Assembly: GCA_017643365.1 (NCBI GenBank)
Contig: JAEPNO010000001.1
Location: 124,001 to 188,000 of the forward strand
Source: Balneolaceae bacterium
Lineage (GTDB): Bacteria; Bacteroidota; Rhodothermia; Balneolales; Balneolaceae
Length of the DNA stretch: 64,000 bases
Direction: 5' to 3'
The notes below the pieces were generated by a model. It saw only the letters and a program-made list of their open reading frames with translations, made no database searches and was not told the origin of the DNA. A program made the position numbers and the translations under genes. Shown in pieces: positions 35,779-45,520 of this stretch (positions within the stretch are counted from its first letter, which is position 1; every line of letters begins with the position of its first letter).

Positions 35779-37464
35779 ATGAAGAACTTTACAGTTTCCT
35801 GTTTTATTCTAATTCTTGTGATAGCATGCACCTCACAACCTGAAACTATTATCCCCGAGTGGATTCCTTATGATGAATCGGAGCAGGTTGCAGAATATGC
35901 TGAAAATGAATCCAGACGCATGCGCTATAAGCAGATTCAATCTCAGGTTTCGGATAAAAATGATCTTTGGAAAAGCATTGCTGATCAAATCAGTGTTTTT
36001 AGTGAGGAAGATTATCACCGATTAACGCCTTTCATTTATGAACTTGATATTCCAACCATTCAGGCTCATGTACAATCGGGGGATCTCAGTTACGTAGAAC
36101 TAACGCAATGGTATTTGTACAGAATTGCAAAATTCGAGAACAACAATGAAACGATGACCAATTCGATCATCGCACTCAACCCGAATGCAGTTGAGCAAGC
36201 ACGAGCCTTGGATCGAAAAAGGTCAAAAACTAATCACCTGATCTACGGCATGCCTGTCCTTTTAAAAGACAACATCAATGCCGAAGAAATGCCAACCACC
36301 GCCGGTACGTATTTACTTCGTGATAATATTGCTGATGACGCATTCATCACTAAACAATTAGAAGATCACGGGGCCATTATTTTAGGTAAAACCAACCTGA
36401 GTGAATGGGCGAATTTCTTGTTTTTGGGTGGTCCAAATGGATTTAGCGCGGTAGGCGGACAAACGTTAAATGCCTACGGTCGCGGAGTTTTTGACACCGG
36501 TGGATCCAGCTCGGGAAGCGGTGTTGCGATGGCAATGAACTATGCCACAGTTGCTGTTGGAACCGAGACTTCCGGCTCGATTTTATCACCATCTTCCCAA
36601 AGTTCATTGGTTGGGTTAAAGCCTACCATCGGATTATTGAGCAGAGGCGGAATCGTTCCACTTTCCAGCACCTTAGATACTCCCGGGCCAATGACTCGGT
36701 CGGTAATTGATAACGCAATTCTGCTTTCTGCAATGACGGGGAAAGATGCATCTGACACGGCGAGCATAGAACAGTCTGATAATTCAGATTACATCGAAAT
36801 TGCAAAGAACGGGAGTTTAAAAGGAATTCGATTTGGGGTAGATACTCGGCGCTTATCAAATCCTTTGTATGCCGCACAGATCGAAATAATAAAAGCCAAT
36901 GGTGGCATTCCGGTTGAGTTCGATCCAATTGAAATTGAGTTTCAAGGTTTTGGTGATATGTTGAGCGCTGACATGAGAATCGATCTTCCTGCGTATTTAG
37001 AACAATATGCTTCCGATTCCATAAAGGAACGTACTATGAAGGAAATTGTAGCTTACAATCTGGAAGATTCGCTGCTAAGAATTCCATATGGACAGGGAAG
37101 GTTTGAAGCTGCAAGCAATGTAGAATTTACGCCTGACGAATTAGCTGAGATAAAAGAAAGCTTGAATCAAGAAGCCATTCGATTTTTCGAAACGCCAATG
37201 CAAGCTTTAAATCTTGATGTGATTTTGACGATCAACAATTGGGGAGCCGGCTATGCCGCTGCAGCAAAATATCCTTGTTTAACTGTACCAATGGGTTATA
37301 CTGATGAAGGCCAACCCATGGGATTAACGTTCGTTGGGCGCCCGTTTGAAGAAGCTAAGTTATTAGGAATTGGCTATGCTTATGAACAAGCTACAAAGGC
37401 TAGAAAAGCGCCTGAATTGAATCACAGCATCAAAGGTATTGCTCCTGAAGACAGCACAAGATGA
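35779..37464 (+). CDS. Lipoprotein amidase (amidase signature family)
   Basis: 561 residues. Lipobox ILVIACTS with Cys at residue 18 suggests anchoring in a membrane. The amidase-signature Ser-cisSer-Lys triad is complete: Lys in PVLLKDNI (about 162), GGSSSGSG (about 242) and catalytic Ser in GTETSGSIL. The domain is followed by the usual C-terminal PMGYTDEGQPMGLTFVGRPF. It hydrolyses an unknown amide outside the cytoplasm. Single gene. Confidence 0.9.
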   Translation: MKNFTVSCFILILVIACTSQPETIIPEWIPYDESEQVAEYAENESRRMRYKQIQSQVSDKNDLWKSIADQISVFSEEDYHRLTPFIYELDIPTIQAHVQSGDLSYVELTQWYLYRIAKFENNNETMTNSIIALNPNAVEQARALDRKRSKTNHLIYGMPVLLKDNINAEEMPTTAGTYLLRDNIADDAFITKQLEDHGAIILGKTNLSEWANFLFLGGPNGFSAVGGQTLNAYGRGVFDTGGSSSGSGVAMAMNYATVAVGTETSGSILSPSSQSSLVGLKPTIGLLSRGGIVPLSSTLDTPGPMTRSVIDNAILLSAMTGKDASDTASIEQSDNSDYIEIAKNGSLKGIRFGVDTRRLSNPLYAAQIEIIKANGGIPVEFDPIEIEFQGFGDMLSADMRIDLPAYLEQYASDSIKERTMKEIVAYNLEDSLLRIPYGQGRFEAASNVEFTPDELAEIKESLNQEAIRFFETPMQALNLDVILTINNWGAGYAAAAKYPCLTVPMGYTDEGQPMGLTFVGRPFEEAKLLGIGYAYEQATKARKAPELNHSIKGIAPEDSTR

Positions 37465-37626
37465 TGATTCATTTTTGTTTATTTCTTGTTGATTATTGAT
37501 CTGTATCTCTACATAAAAATTTCTTATCTGCTTTATAAGCAAACTCAAACCTTCAATTGGAACATAATCTAGCTACACTTCTTTATATAGATGTAATTAT
37601 TAAATAAAAATAAGGAGTTATATACT

Positions 37627-38193
37627 ATGAATGGCGAGTTAAGAGATAAGAACATTGCGATTTTAGCTACCAATGGTTTCGAAGAAATTGAGTTAACTAG
37701 TCCACTTAAGGCTTTGAATGAAACAGGGGCAAAAACATTTATTGTATCGCCTGAAAGTGATACCATAAAAAGTTGGAAGAATAACAATTGGGGCAGCGAT
37801 TTTGAAGTTGACACCACCTTAGATAAAGCCACCCATGAAAGTTTTGATGGACTGATGCTTCCCGGTGGCGTGATGAACCCCGATACCTTACGACAAAATG
37901 AAACGGCAATCGAATTTGTCCGGTCATTTTTCGAAGCAGGTAAACCGGTTGCAGCAATCTGCCATGGTCCGCAGTTACTGATTGATGCCGATGTGCTTCA
38001 AGGACGAGAGTTGACCTCCTACCCGGCCATAAAAAAAGATATTAAAAACGCCGGGGCTCGATGGATGGACAATGAAGTGGTAGTTGATAAAGGACTAACA
38101 ACGAGCCGATCGCCGGAAGATCTTCCTGCTTTCAATCGAAAGATGATTGAGGAATTTAGAGAAGGAATTCATAAAGCCCAGATGACTGCATAG
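37627..38193 (+). CDS. DJ-1/PfpI-family protein
   Basis: 188 residues. IAILATNGFEEIELTSPLKAL opens the flavodoxin-like core, GLMLPGGVMNPDTLR gives the glutamate-side loop, and AAICHGPQLLIDA has the nucleophile elbow Cys-His (about residue 110). This matches PfpI/YhbO-type general stress proteins with peptidase or deglycase activity. It is single, followed by a terminator. Confidence 0.92.
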   Translation: MNGELRDKNIAILATNGFEEIELTSPLKALNETGAKTFIVSPESDTIKSWKNNNWGSDFEVDTTLDKATHESFDGLMLPGGVMNPDTLRQNETAIEFVRSFFEAGKPVAAICHGPQLLIDADVLQGRELTSYPAIKKDIKNAGARWMDNEVVVDKGLTTSRSPEDLPAFNRKMIEEFREGIHKAQMTA

Positions 38194-38214
38194 TCAGTTA
38201 TCATAGATGACCCC

Positions 38215-38249
38215 AAAAGTCTCTGCTCTAACCGGGTGGAGGCTTTTTT
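38215..38249 (+). terminator. Intrinsic terminator after the DJ-1/PfpI gene
   Basis: AAAAGTCTC (38215-38223) pairs with GAGGCTTTT (38239-38247), one G-T pair, followed by T residues. Confidence 0.75.
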
Positions 38250-38285
38250 ATGGGTTATCTAATCTGTTTAAATCTGAGGAAATAA

Positions 38286-38759
38286 TTAATTCATAGCATT
38301 CCACTCTTCTTCAGTAGCAATCGCTTTTTGATATTCCATCAACATCTTCCATTGGCCAGTTGATTTGCTGAGCAGTGCTTCGAAATGGATGAACACTTCC
38401 TGAGGCTCCTCTCCTTCGTTCTGCCAGGCATATCGAAAAATTCCCGTTTCGTGAGCCGCTAACTCACCGTGAATGTGTTTTGAAAAACGAAATTCAACAG
38501 AAGCCGTCATCTTACCGGATTTGGTATCATCAAAACCTTGTTTCCAGCCATCGAGAGCCGTTTGTATGGGAAAACTGCGATCACTTATCCCGTTTACTAA
38601 AATTGCTTCATCATGAAAAGAAGCTGCATATGCGTAGTAATCACCTTCTGTCACTTGGCGTTCTGCTTCCTCCCAAAATGCTTCAATTTCTGCAGTTGAG
38701 GTTGATTGTGCCCATACATTGGTCACTAGAAAGATCGAAAGAAAGAGAATGCGCATCAT
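38286..38759 (-). CDS. Exported SnoaL/DUF4440-like protein
   Basis: About 157 residues from ATG 38759 (an adjacent ATG at 38756 also fits): signal peptide MRILFLSIFLVTNVWAQ, then an NTF2-like fold (EIEAFWEEAERQVTEGDYYAYAASFHDEAILVNG ... FIHFEALLSKSTGQWKMLMEY). The frame continues upstream over the divergent rsgA but those residues are not protein-like. No catalytic residues identify a reaction. Confidence 0.8.
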   Translation of the reverse strand: MMRILFLSIFLVTNVWAQSTSTAEIEAFWEEAERQVTEGDYYAYAASFHDEAILVNGISDRSFPIQTALDGWKQGFDDTKSGKMTASVEFRFSKHIHGELAAHETGIFRYAWQNEGEEPQEVFIHFEALLSKSTGQWKMLMEYQKAIATEEEWNAMN

Positions 38760-38817
38760 TTTGAGAAGATTGAATTTTAATTGCTTGCCTAATCTAAACA
38801 CTTGCGTATTTTCTTGC

Positions 38818-39729
38818 ATGCAAAAAGGACGAGTAATACAATCTACCGGAAGCTGGTATAAAGTAAAAACTGAAGATAAGATCGTTGAAAGTCGACTACC
38901 GGGCAGGTTCCGCCTGGAAGGTAAAGAAGTGACAAATCCGATTGCGGTGGGCGATTGGGTTGATATTACCATCAATGATGATGGATCCGGAAGCATCGAA
39001 GAAATTCATGAACGGGAGAATTACCTTACCAGACAGGCAACTCATGGCCGACGAGGTGAACACATTTTGGTGTCTAACCTAGATCTAGCTTTTGTGGTAC
39101 AATCCATCCGAAAGCCTAAAATGAAAGAAGGCTTTATCGATCGGTTTTTAGTTACTTGCGAAGCTTACGAAGTGAAAGGTGCAATCATCATTAATAAACT
39201 GGATTTGGCCACCAAGAGCGACGAAGGCTATCTCGAAGATGTGCAAGAGTTGTACGAAAAATTGGGCTATCAAGTATTCACAACAACCGCATTTGAAATC
39301 GATTGCCTCACTCATTTAATGGAAACCATTAAAGGAAAAACAACGGCTTTTGTAGGACCATCCGGTGTGGGAAAAACAAGTTTATTGAATGCTATAGATC
39401 CGAATTTTTCTGAAAAAGTGGGTGAAGTTTCCAGCTACTCAAACAAAGGAAAACACACCACTACCTTTGCTAAACTCATTGAAATAGAGAACGGCGGTTA
39501 TATTGTAGATACACCCGGAATACGTGAATTTGGCTTGTTTAATATAGAACCCTGGGAGTTGTCGCTATACTTTCCTGAAATGCTTGAGCCACGGCAGAAA
39601 TGCAAGTTTAACACCTGCACGCACATACATGAGCCCGGTTGTGGCGTAATGGAAGCCTTTGAAGCAGGTGAAATAGATCCCGGCCGATATAATTCTTACA
39701 TCAATATGCTTGAATCGATTGGTGGGTAA
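38818..39729 (+). CDS. rsgA: Ribosome small subunit GTPase RsgA
   Basis: 303 residues from ATG 38818, chosen because the OB domain begins MQKGRVIQSTGSWYKVK; the upstream in-frame extension is unlike the family. The GTPase is circularly permuted: G4 NKLD comes before G1 GPSGVGKTS (about 180), and G3 DTPGIREFG follows. The C-terminal zinc site is CKFNTCTHIHEPGC. It checks 30S maturation. It is divergent from the SnoaL-like gene with 58 bp between the start codons. Confidence 0.93.
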   Translation: MQKGRVIQSTGSWYKVKTEDKIVESRLPGRFRLEGKEVTNPIAVGDWVDITINDDGSGSIEEIHERENYLTRQATHGRRGEHILVSNLDLAFVVQSIRKPKMKEGFIDRFLVTCEAYEVKGAIIINKLDLATKSDEGYLEDVQELYEKLGYQVFTTTAFEIDCLTHLMETIKGKTTAFVGPSGVGKTSLLNAIDPNFSEKVGEVSSYSNKGKHTTTFAKLIEIENGGYIVDTPGIREFGLFNIEPWELSLYFPEMLEPRQKCKFNTCTHIHEPGCGVMEAFEAGEIDPGRYNSYINMLESIGG

Positions 39730-39745
39730 TTCCCGCAATTACCCA
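39723..39745. other. Stem-loop overlapping the rsgA stop codon
   Basis: TGGGTAATT (39723-39731) pairs perfectly with AATTACCCA (39737-39745). A second, competing hairpin (TACCC/GGGTA) lies at 39740-39755. There is no clear T-run. Confidence 0.5.
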
Positions 39746-39807
39746 TATTAGGGTATATCTTTTCCAATTTTTATTACTAATATTGCCTCAAATCATCTTA
39801 AAGAAAA

Positions 39808-40806
39808 ATGGAGACATCTATGACTCAACAATTAAAAAAACTAAGTGCATATGCATTTTTGATGCTTGGCTTATTAATGGCTTGGCAACCGGCAAATGCT
39901 CAGCTTAGTGAAATCAGAGCATTTCTAGAATCTGGTGAAGCTAACGCAAATAAACTTGCTCAGGCTTATACCTCACCACTACCTACCGGTTTAAGTACCG
40001 CCTTAAACTCAGGTTGGACAACAGGCGCAGCCCCTACTAAAAAGTTAGGTTTCAGTGCACAATTCAGATTAGCATTTGCAGCAGTTCCTAGTTCAGGAAC
40101 TACCTTTGATGCACGTACTTTAGGTCTTGAAGATGCCGTTGTTACCGGTGAATCTTCAAATACCATTGCCGGTGGCAGTGGCGATGGACAACGTATTTCT
40201 GATCTTTCAAATAGCTACTCTTTCACTTTACCGGGTGGAACCGGCGTTGATGTTGTACCGGCGGCTATGATTCAAGGTAATGTTGGCCTAATTAAGGGCA
40301 CCGACATCACTGTTCGATATATCCCTGAAACTGATATTGGAGATTACGGCAGCATTTCAGTAGTTGGTGCCGGTATTAAACACGGTTTAAACCAATGGTT
40401 ACCGGGCGGCAAATTACTTCCTGTTGATTTATCAATTATGGCTGCGTTTTCTCAAACCGATTTGAATGCTACCATCTCTTCTTCTGCCGAGCAATTTGTA
40501 AATACAACTACTGATACTTTCGTATTAAATGCTTTAGTAGGTAAAAAGCTACCATTTATTTCTGCTTACGCGGGTGTTGGTTTTCAAACAGGTTCTTTCA
40601 GTTTAGAAATGCTTGGCGATTACGATGTGGACGGAAATGGCACTACCGATTTCACTGATCCTGTATCATTTACTTCCGATTCTGATGCTGCAATTCATGC
40701 TTTAGCTGGTGCACAGTTTAAGTTAGCTATCTTTAGAATTTATGCTGAAGTAACCGTTGCTGAATACACCACTTACAACGCAGGTATTGGTATCGGTTTA
40801 CGATAA
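39808..40806 (+). CDS. Outer-membrane beta-barrel protein, DUF6588-like
   Basis: 332 residues. Signal peptide (LSAYAFLMLGLLMAWQPANAQ), then a short helical part (LSEIRAFLESGEANANKLAQAY) and about ten alternating strands ending NAGIGIGLR. It resembles the DUF6588 family of Bacteroidota outer-membrane proteins. The start could be ATG 39808 or the MTQQ four codons later. Single gene with a terminator shared with the convergent export operon. Confidence 0.7.
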   Translation: METSMTQQLKKLSAYAFLMLGLLMAWQPANAQLSEIRAFLESGEANANKLAQAYTSPLPTGLSTALNSGWTTGAAPTKKLGFSAQFRLAFAAVPSSGTTFDARTLGLEDAVVTGESSNTIAGGSGDGQRISDLSNSYSFTLPGGTGVDVVPAAMIQGNVGLIKGTDITVRYIPETDIGDYGSISVVGAGIKHGLNQWLPGGKLLPVDLSIMAAFSQTDLNATISSSAEQFVNTTTDTFVLNALVGKKLPFISAYAGVGFQTGSFSLEMLGDYDVDGNGTTDFTDPVSFTSDSDAAIHALAGAQFKLAIFRIYAEVTVAEYTTYNAGIGIGLR

Positions 40807-40827
40807 CCGACTCTTATTTACGGATAT

Positions 40828-40857
40828 AAAAAAAGACGCTCTCGGGCGTCTTTTTTT
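40828..40857. terminator. Bidirectional terminator
   Basis: GACGC (40835-40839) pairs with GCGTC (40846-40850), flanked by A-run and T-run, so it serves both the barrel gene and the convergent ABC ATPase gene. Confidence 0.85.
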
Positions 40858-40858
40858 G

Positions 40859-41578
40859 TTACACAACTTCCAGATTGGCAAGTGTTGGGTTGGCGACCGG
40901 AGTATCCGATTCAATCACGCCATCCCTTAGCCGTACAATTCTTCGCGAGTGATCGGCAATTTCGTTTTCGTGAGTTACCAAAATGATGGTGTTTCCCAAT
41001 CGATAAAGCTCTTCGAAAAGCATCATGATCTCTTCACCGGTTTTAGAATCAAGGTTACCGGTTGGCTCATCAGCAAGCAAAATAGATGGATTATTAACCA
41101 ACGCTCTGGCAATTGCCACACGCTGGCGCTGTCCACCCGATAACTCATTGGGTTTGTGATCTACGCGATCACCCAACCCAACTTTAGTAAGCACATCTTG
41201 CGCCCTCTCTTTTCGCTCTGCACTCTTAACACCGGCATAAATTAATGGCAGTTCAACATTCGCTAAACATGATGTTCTTGGCAACAAGTTGAACGTTTGA
41301 AATACGAAGCCAATTTCACGATTTCGAACTTCAGCCAGTTCTGCATCATCCATCTCAGAAACACGATTGTTGTTCAAAATGTACTCGCCCGAAGTTGGAG
41401 TGTCCAGGCAACCAATCATATTCATCAAAGTAGATTTACCCGAACCCGAAGGTCCCATAATAGCGATGTACTCGTTCTTATTTATATCAAAAGAAACGCC
41501 GTTTAACGCTTTTACCGTGGTATCACCCATTTGATAAAAACGCGTGAGATCAGAAATTTGAATTACTGGCTGTGCCAT
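40859..41578 (-). CDS. MacB/LolD-type ABC transporter ATPase
   Basis: 239 residues. Walker [10 protein letters not shown], signature [15 protein letters not shown] and Walker [13 protein letters not shown] are all present, with the MacB/LolD-type opening [21 protein letters not shown]. It powers the two FtsX/MacB-type permeases encoded upstream on the same strand. The adaptor gene stop overlaps its start by one base. Last gene of the export locus. Confidence 0.93.
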   Translation of the reverse strand: MAQPVIQISDLTRFYQMGDTTVKALNGVSFDINKNEYIAIMGPSGSGKSTLMNMIGCLDTPTSGEYILNNNRVSEMDDAELAEVRNREIGFVFQTFNLLPRTSCLANVELPLIYAGVKSAERKERAQDVLTKVGLGDRVDHKPNELSGGQRQRVAIARALVNNPSILLADEPTGNLDSKTGEEIMMLFEELYRLGNTIILVTHENEIADHSRRIVRLRDGVIESDTPVANPTLANLEVV

Positions 41579-42951
41579 TATTCGTCCCCTGTATTGGTTT
41601 GTTTATTGGTGATTTCAAGCGCGTCGCCATCTTGTAATGTACGAGATAACACACGATAGCCACCAATCACAATTTCATCACCGGCTGATACACCTGAGGT
41701 GATTTGAATGTGGGTATTATCAGAAATTCCGGTTTCTACTTCTACCCGAACCGCTTTACCATTTTCAACTTTGAACACCACTTTTCGAATGTCTTCGCGT
41801 TGAACTTGTAGATCGCCATTATCAGAAGCTAACTGAACCTCAGCATCTTCCGAGTTTTCGCCTTTCTCTTTGTCTTTAGCAAAATCGCGCACTGTTACAG
41901 CTTGAATGGGCACAGAAACTACATTTACCGCGGTTTCTGTTTCAATATCCACCGTAGCCGACATTCCCGGCTTGAAATTTGGTACAAAAGCTTGTCCCGG
42001 ATTTTCAGGTGCAGCACTCGCGATCAACTTTTCTCCGGATGAACCCAAATTATGTGGTGTTACAATTCTCACTTTTACCTGATAATTGGTTACCTGTTCG
42101 GTTGAACCGGCACCGGTTACTTGTGCTGAATTTGCAATTTCAGTTACAATCCCGTTAAACTGTCGCTCAGGATAAGCATCTACTTCGATGCGGGTAGTGT
42201 CTTCAAGCGTTACGTTTACAATGTCGTTCTCATTTACTTCAACCATCACTTCCATACGGTCGAGTAAAGATACACGCATCATTTCGGTTCCTGCCATTTG
42301 GGAATTACCCAAAACTCGCTCCCCTTCTTCTACACCTAAACCGGTTACAGTTCCATCTTGAGGCGCACGAATTACGGTTTGCTCTAATTCTTCTTGTGCT
42401 CTTCGTAACTGAGCTTCAGCCGATTGAATCTGATATTCAGCTGCTTTTAGGTTGGCTTTCTCGGCGTCATAGGCAGACTTCGTTTGGATGAAATCCAATT
42501 CCGAAATCACATCTTTTTTATACAACTCTTCATTTTTAAGGAAAGCTGCTTCGGCTTGAATTAAACTGGCTCGTGTTTGCTCTAAGCGAGCTTTTTGAGT
42601 AAGCAATGCGGCCGTTAAGTTATCAATCGTTGCTTGATAAATATCCGGCTTGATACGAACGAGCAAATCTCCTTTGCGGACAAAATCACCTTCTTTTACT
42701 GGCAGCTCAATGATCTCCCCGGAAACATCCGGACGAATAATTACTTCAACCTCCGGCTGAATTTTTCCTGAAGCAGATACAACCTGAGTAATTGTTTTAA
42801 GCTTTGCAGTATCTGTTTCAACAGCAACTCCTTTGAGTCCGCCACCGATAATTCCTGCTTTTCTTAATCCGAATCCACCAACCAGCAATACAATAAGTAC
42901 TACTCCGATCCAGATAAATATTTTATTGGTAGATGACTTTTTTTTAGCCAT
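41578..42951 (-). CDS. MacA-like periplasmic adaptor (HlyD/RND-type)
   Basis: 457 residues: an N-terminal membrane anchor ([19 protein letters not shown]), lipoyl-like half motif ([32 protein letters not shown]), a coiled-coil hairpin (about 110-200), beta-barrel ([11 protein letters not shown]) and membrane-proximal domain. An acidic insertion ([13 protein letters not shown]) sits near the end. It links the inner-membrane ABC permease to the TolC channel. It is one base from the ATPase gene. Confidence 0.9.
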   Translation of the reverse strand: MAKKKSSTNKIFIWIGVVLIVLLVGGFGLRKAGIIGGGLKGVAVETDTAKLKTITQVVSASGKIQPEVEVIIRPDVSGEIIELPVKEGDFVRKGDLLVRIKPDIYQATIDNLTAALLTQKARLEQTRASLIQAEAAFLKNEELYKKDVISELDFIQTKSAYDAEKANLKAAEYQIQSAEAQLRRAQEELEQTVIRAPQDGTVTGLGVEEGERVLGNSQMAGTEMMRVSLLDRMEVMVEVNENDIVNVTLEDTTRIEVDAYPERQFNGIVTEIANSAQVTGAGSTEQVTNYQVKVRIVTPHNLGSSGEKLIASAAPENPGQAFVPNFKPGMSATVDIETETAVNVVSVPIQAVTVRDFAKDKEKGENSEDAEVQLASDNGDLQVQREDIRKVVFKVENGKAVRVEVETGISDNTHIQITSGVSAGDEIVIGGYRVLSRTLQDGDALEITNKQTNTGDE

Positions 42952-42979
42952 TTATATGTCCCCAAAGATGAAGTTATAA

Positions 42980-44356
42980 TTAAAACTCGATTTGCTGATT
43001 GGCTAGTTTACCTAAATAGAAATCAAGTAGTTTTTCCTGAAAAATCAGATTAAATATCGCCTGAGTGTAATTTGACTGTGCATTTACAAAATTAGCCTGA
43101 GATTGACTCAATTCAATAAGCGTACTGGCACCAACGTTATATCGTTCTTGTTGAGTTTCGAATGCTTTTTCGGCTGCGATTAAGCTCTTTTGTGTAGCAT
43201 CCTTCTGCTTTAAATACGATGAGTAATCGTTGTAAGCCTGTGTTACTTCCTGCACTACCTGAAGTTGTGTATTCTCGAAATTTAGCTCAGCATTTTTCAG
43301 CTGCACCCGACTTGCCTGTATACTATAGAGGCGATTATAATTTTGGAACAGAGGAATTGAAATTGAAATCCCCAATGAACGATTTAACTGCTGATCAAAA
43401 AACTGATCAGAAAAATTCACACTTTCGCCTAATACAGTATACTGATCGCTATATCTTGATGATATGGATGCACTACCATTTATAGAAGGTAATAATGAAG
43501 CCCGTGCATTTAATAACTGATATTCCAGACTTCGGATATCTGCTTCTTCACTTCTAATATCACTTCTGGTTGAAAGTGCCTGGCTAATTAAATTTTGGAG
43601 GCTGTAATTCTCAACAGCTGTAAAATCCTGATTTTCATCAATTTCAGGAACCACAAACTCATAGTTTCCTAATGGATCAATTTGGAGCTGACGAACCAAT
43701 TGTAATTTATTCAATTTCAGGGCATTTTCGCGCTGTGTAACTGCAAGTTCATCATTTGCAACCTGTGCTTCCTGATTGTATAAATCAACTTTTGGTCTTG
43801 AGCCTACTTCAACCTGAGCTATTACTTGTTCCAACTGCTTTTGTGAAGTAGTCAGGTTTTCTTTTGCGATTTCGAGTAACTCCTCTTCTAAAATTACCTG
43901 AAGAAAACTTGTTGAGGTACTAAATATCACTTGCTCTCTGGCACGTTGTAAGCTCTCTTCTCTTGAAATTTGATCTTCCTGGCTTCGACGTAAACTGATA
44001 ATATTTTCAAAGCCATTAAAAATTCGAATATTCGCGCCAACATTACCGCTAAAAGATTTCGAAGTAATATCAACAAATGGATTTAACCCTTCGTTGAAAC
44101 GTTCGAATATAAACTGTTGTCCGGTAGTCCGGCTTCCATTAAAGTTTGCATTTATTGATGGAATGAAATCAGCAATTTCGTTTTTAATACTCTCATCCGC
44201 TAAATCGAGGTTATTCTCAGCTTGCTTTAGCAAATAATTGTTTTCCAGCGATATGCGAATGGCGTCTTCCAATGTTATTCGTTGAGCGGACTGCCCTAGT
44301 ATTGTTCCGCTTGTTAGTAGCACTGTACATAGTGCAGCTAATATCGTTTTTTTCAT
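42980..44356 (-). CDS. TolC-family outer-membrane channel
   Basis: About 458 residues from ATG 44356 (signal peptide KKTILAALCTVLLTSGTILGQ); residues before it are not signal-like. The repeated OEP pattern is seen as ITLEDAIRISLENNYLLKQAENN and VVQEVTQAYNDYSSYLKQKD. TolC proteins form a trimeric barrel with periplasmic coiled-coils that dock the adaptor. It precedes the MacA-like and ATPase genes. Confidence 0.9.
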   Translation of the reverse strand: MKKTILAALCTVLLTSGTILGQSAQRITLEDAIRISLENNYLLKQAENNLDLADESIKNEIADFIPSINANFNGSRTTGQQFIFERFNEGLNPFVDITSKSFSGNVGANIRIFNGFENIISLRRSQEDQISREESLQRAREQVIFSTSTSFLQVILEEELLEIAKENLTTSQKQLEQVIAQVEVGSRPKVDLYNQEAQVANDELAVTQRENALKLNKLQLVRQLQIDPLGNYEFVVPEIDENQDFTAVENYSLQNLISQALSTRSDIRSEEADIRSLEYQLLNARASLLPSINGSASISSRYSDQYTVLGESVNFSDQFFDQQLNRSLGISISIPLFQNYNRLYSIQASRVQLKNAELNFENTQLQVVQEVTQAYNDYSSYLKQKDATQKSLIAAEKAFETQQERYNVGASTLIELSQSQANFVNAQSNYTQAIFNLIFQEKLLDFYLGKLANQQIEF

Positions 44357-44462
44357 GTTTGTATATTTTTTGGTGATGGTTGCCTTCCACGAAGACAACA
44401 GAAAATAGTTACGGATTTATTCAACCTTTCTTCACCTTGATAAGGTTTTACAAGGCAGCGAA

Positions 44463-44834
44463 TTATTTTGCATCCGTGTTATTAGACGAGCGGGATGCTA
44501 ATTTGTCTTCAATTATATCCAAAGCCATATCAATTGCTTTTTTACTTAGTCGTTTTTTTAACGAACTACTTATTGAGTCTGCAATGGTGCCTTTAGTAGT
44601 GCTTTTGTATACGGTTTTTTTACTGCCGCCTAAACGAGTTAGTAAAAATCCTGCAAAAATGGCTAAACCAACGCTTGGTAATGGATTTTTTCTCACTATC
44701 TCGGCCGGACTCATACTATCGGTCACATCTTGTTTAACATGCTCCAGATTATGTTCCAATCCACTTTGAACGCGTTCCAGTTTCGCTTCGAGCTCTCTTT
44801 TTTTAGCTTCTATTCTGTCGATTTTCTTGCTCAT
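44463..44834 (-). CDS. YqjK-position coiled-coil/membrane protein
   Basis: 123 residues. A charged coiled-coil (KKIDRIEAKKRELEAKLERVQSGLEHNLEH) is followed by a short hydrophobic helix (PSVGLAIFAGFLLTRLGG) and a basic tail. It overlaps the next gene upstream by 32 bp. Position in the trio matches E. coli yqjK. No function is known. Confidence 0.75.
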   Translation of the reverse strand: MSKKIDRIEAKKRELEAKLERVQSGLEHNLEHVKQDVTDSMSPAEIVRKNPLPSVGLAIFAGFLLTRLGGSKKTVYKSTTKGTIADSISSSLKKRLSKKAIDMALDIIEDKLASRSSNNTDAK

Positions 44835-45243
44835 GCCCTTTAGTTATTTCTAACGATTTTACAGGAGGTAATTGCTCCTGATTGTTCTCTTCTTTTTCGA
44901 TGGATTTTAAAATTCCATCCATAAACTGATTTTGAATACCATGTGCGATTTTTCCGGGTTTGGCGAATGCAAGTAATGCACCAATCAACATTAATGGAAA
45001 TGCTACTACTAAATAACCCATTGCCTCGTTTCCAATAACATCACCGAGCCAAATTGCTAATGCAATCAAACCAAACAATCCGCCAACACCTAATACAACA
45101 AAGCCAATTAGTTTTTGGATTGAACTGCCGAGCCAGCCGGTGATATTCTCACCAATATTGAGCACCAGTAAATCAATTCTGGCTTCAAAATATTGTTTAA
45201 GCTCGTTGGTGATCTGTTTTAAACGCGAATTTAGTTGATCCAT
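44803..45243 (-). CDS. YqjE/Holin-X-like membrane protein
   Basis: 146 residues. An N-terminal amphipathic region (ELKQYFEARIDLLVLNIGENI) is followed by two hydrophobic helices (LIGFVVLGVGGLFGLIALAIWLG and MGYLVVAFPLMLIGALLAF) separated by a short loop, and an acidic tail. This is the YqjE/phage-holin-X layout. It lies between the YqjD-like and YqjK-position genes. Confidence 0.8.
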   Translation of the reverse strand: MDQLNSRLKQITNELKQYFEARIDLLVLNIGENITGWLGSSIQKLIGFVVLGVGGLFGLIALAIWLGDVIGNEAMGYLVVAFPLMLIGALLAFAKPGKIAHGIQNQFMDGILKSIEKEENNQEQLPPVKSLEITKGHEQENRQNRS

Positions 45244-45245
45244 AT

Positions 45246-45458
45246 CTAATCGTCTGAACTAAAAATCGCACCTACAATTAATCCAACAGCAAGTCCGGCA
45301 AGTACACTTTTAATCGGATGTTTACGAATAGTAGTTTCTGCTTTAACTTTTAATTCTTCAACTTGCTGCTGTAGCTCTTCGTCTGCCAACAATACACGTC
45401 CTTTATCGATAGCTCTATCGAGGCGAGCGTTTATATTCTCAATGATTTCTTCGTTCAT
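45246..45458 (-). CDS. YqjD/ElaB-like DUF883 protein
   Basis: 70 residues. An N-terminal helix, then VEELKVKAETTIRKHPIKSVLAGLAVGLIVGAIFSS, the DUF883 C-terminal hydrophobic glycine-zipper segment. Such small proteins tail-anchor in the inner membrane and in E. coli bind ribosomes. It ends 3 bp before the YqjE-like start. Confidence 0.85.
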   Translation of the reverse strand: MNEEIIENINARLDRAIDKGRVLLADEELQQQVEELKVKAETTIRKHPIKSVLAGLAVGLIVGAIFSSDD

Positions 45459-45520
45459 AACATGCCCTTTTTATTTTAAACTCAAATATAACGAACCTCA
45501 ATGGGTTCAACATCAAAATC

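Noticed and set aside
38760-38996. N-terminal extension of the SnoaL-like protein into rsgA
   Set aside because: A standard signal peptide starts at 38759/38756, and the extension runs antisense through the rsgA N-terminal domain.
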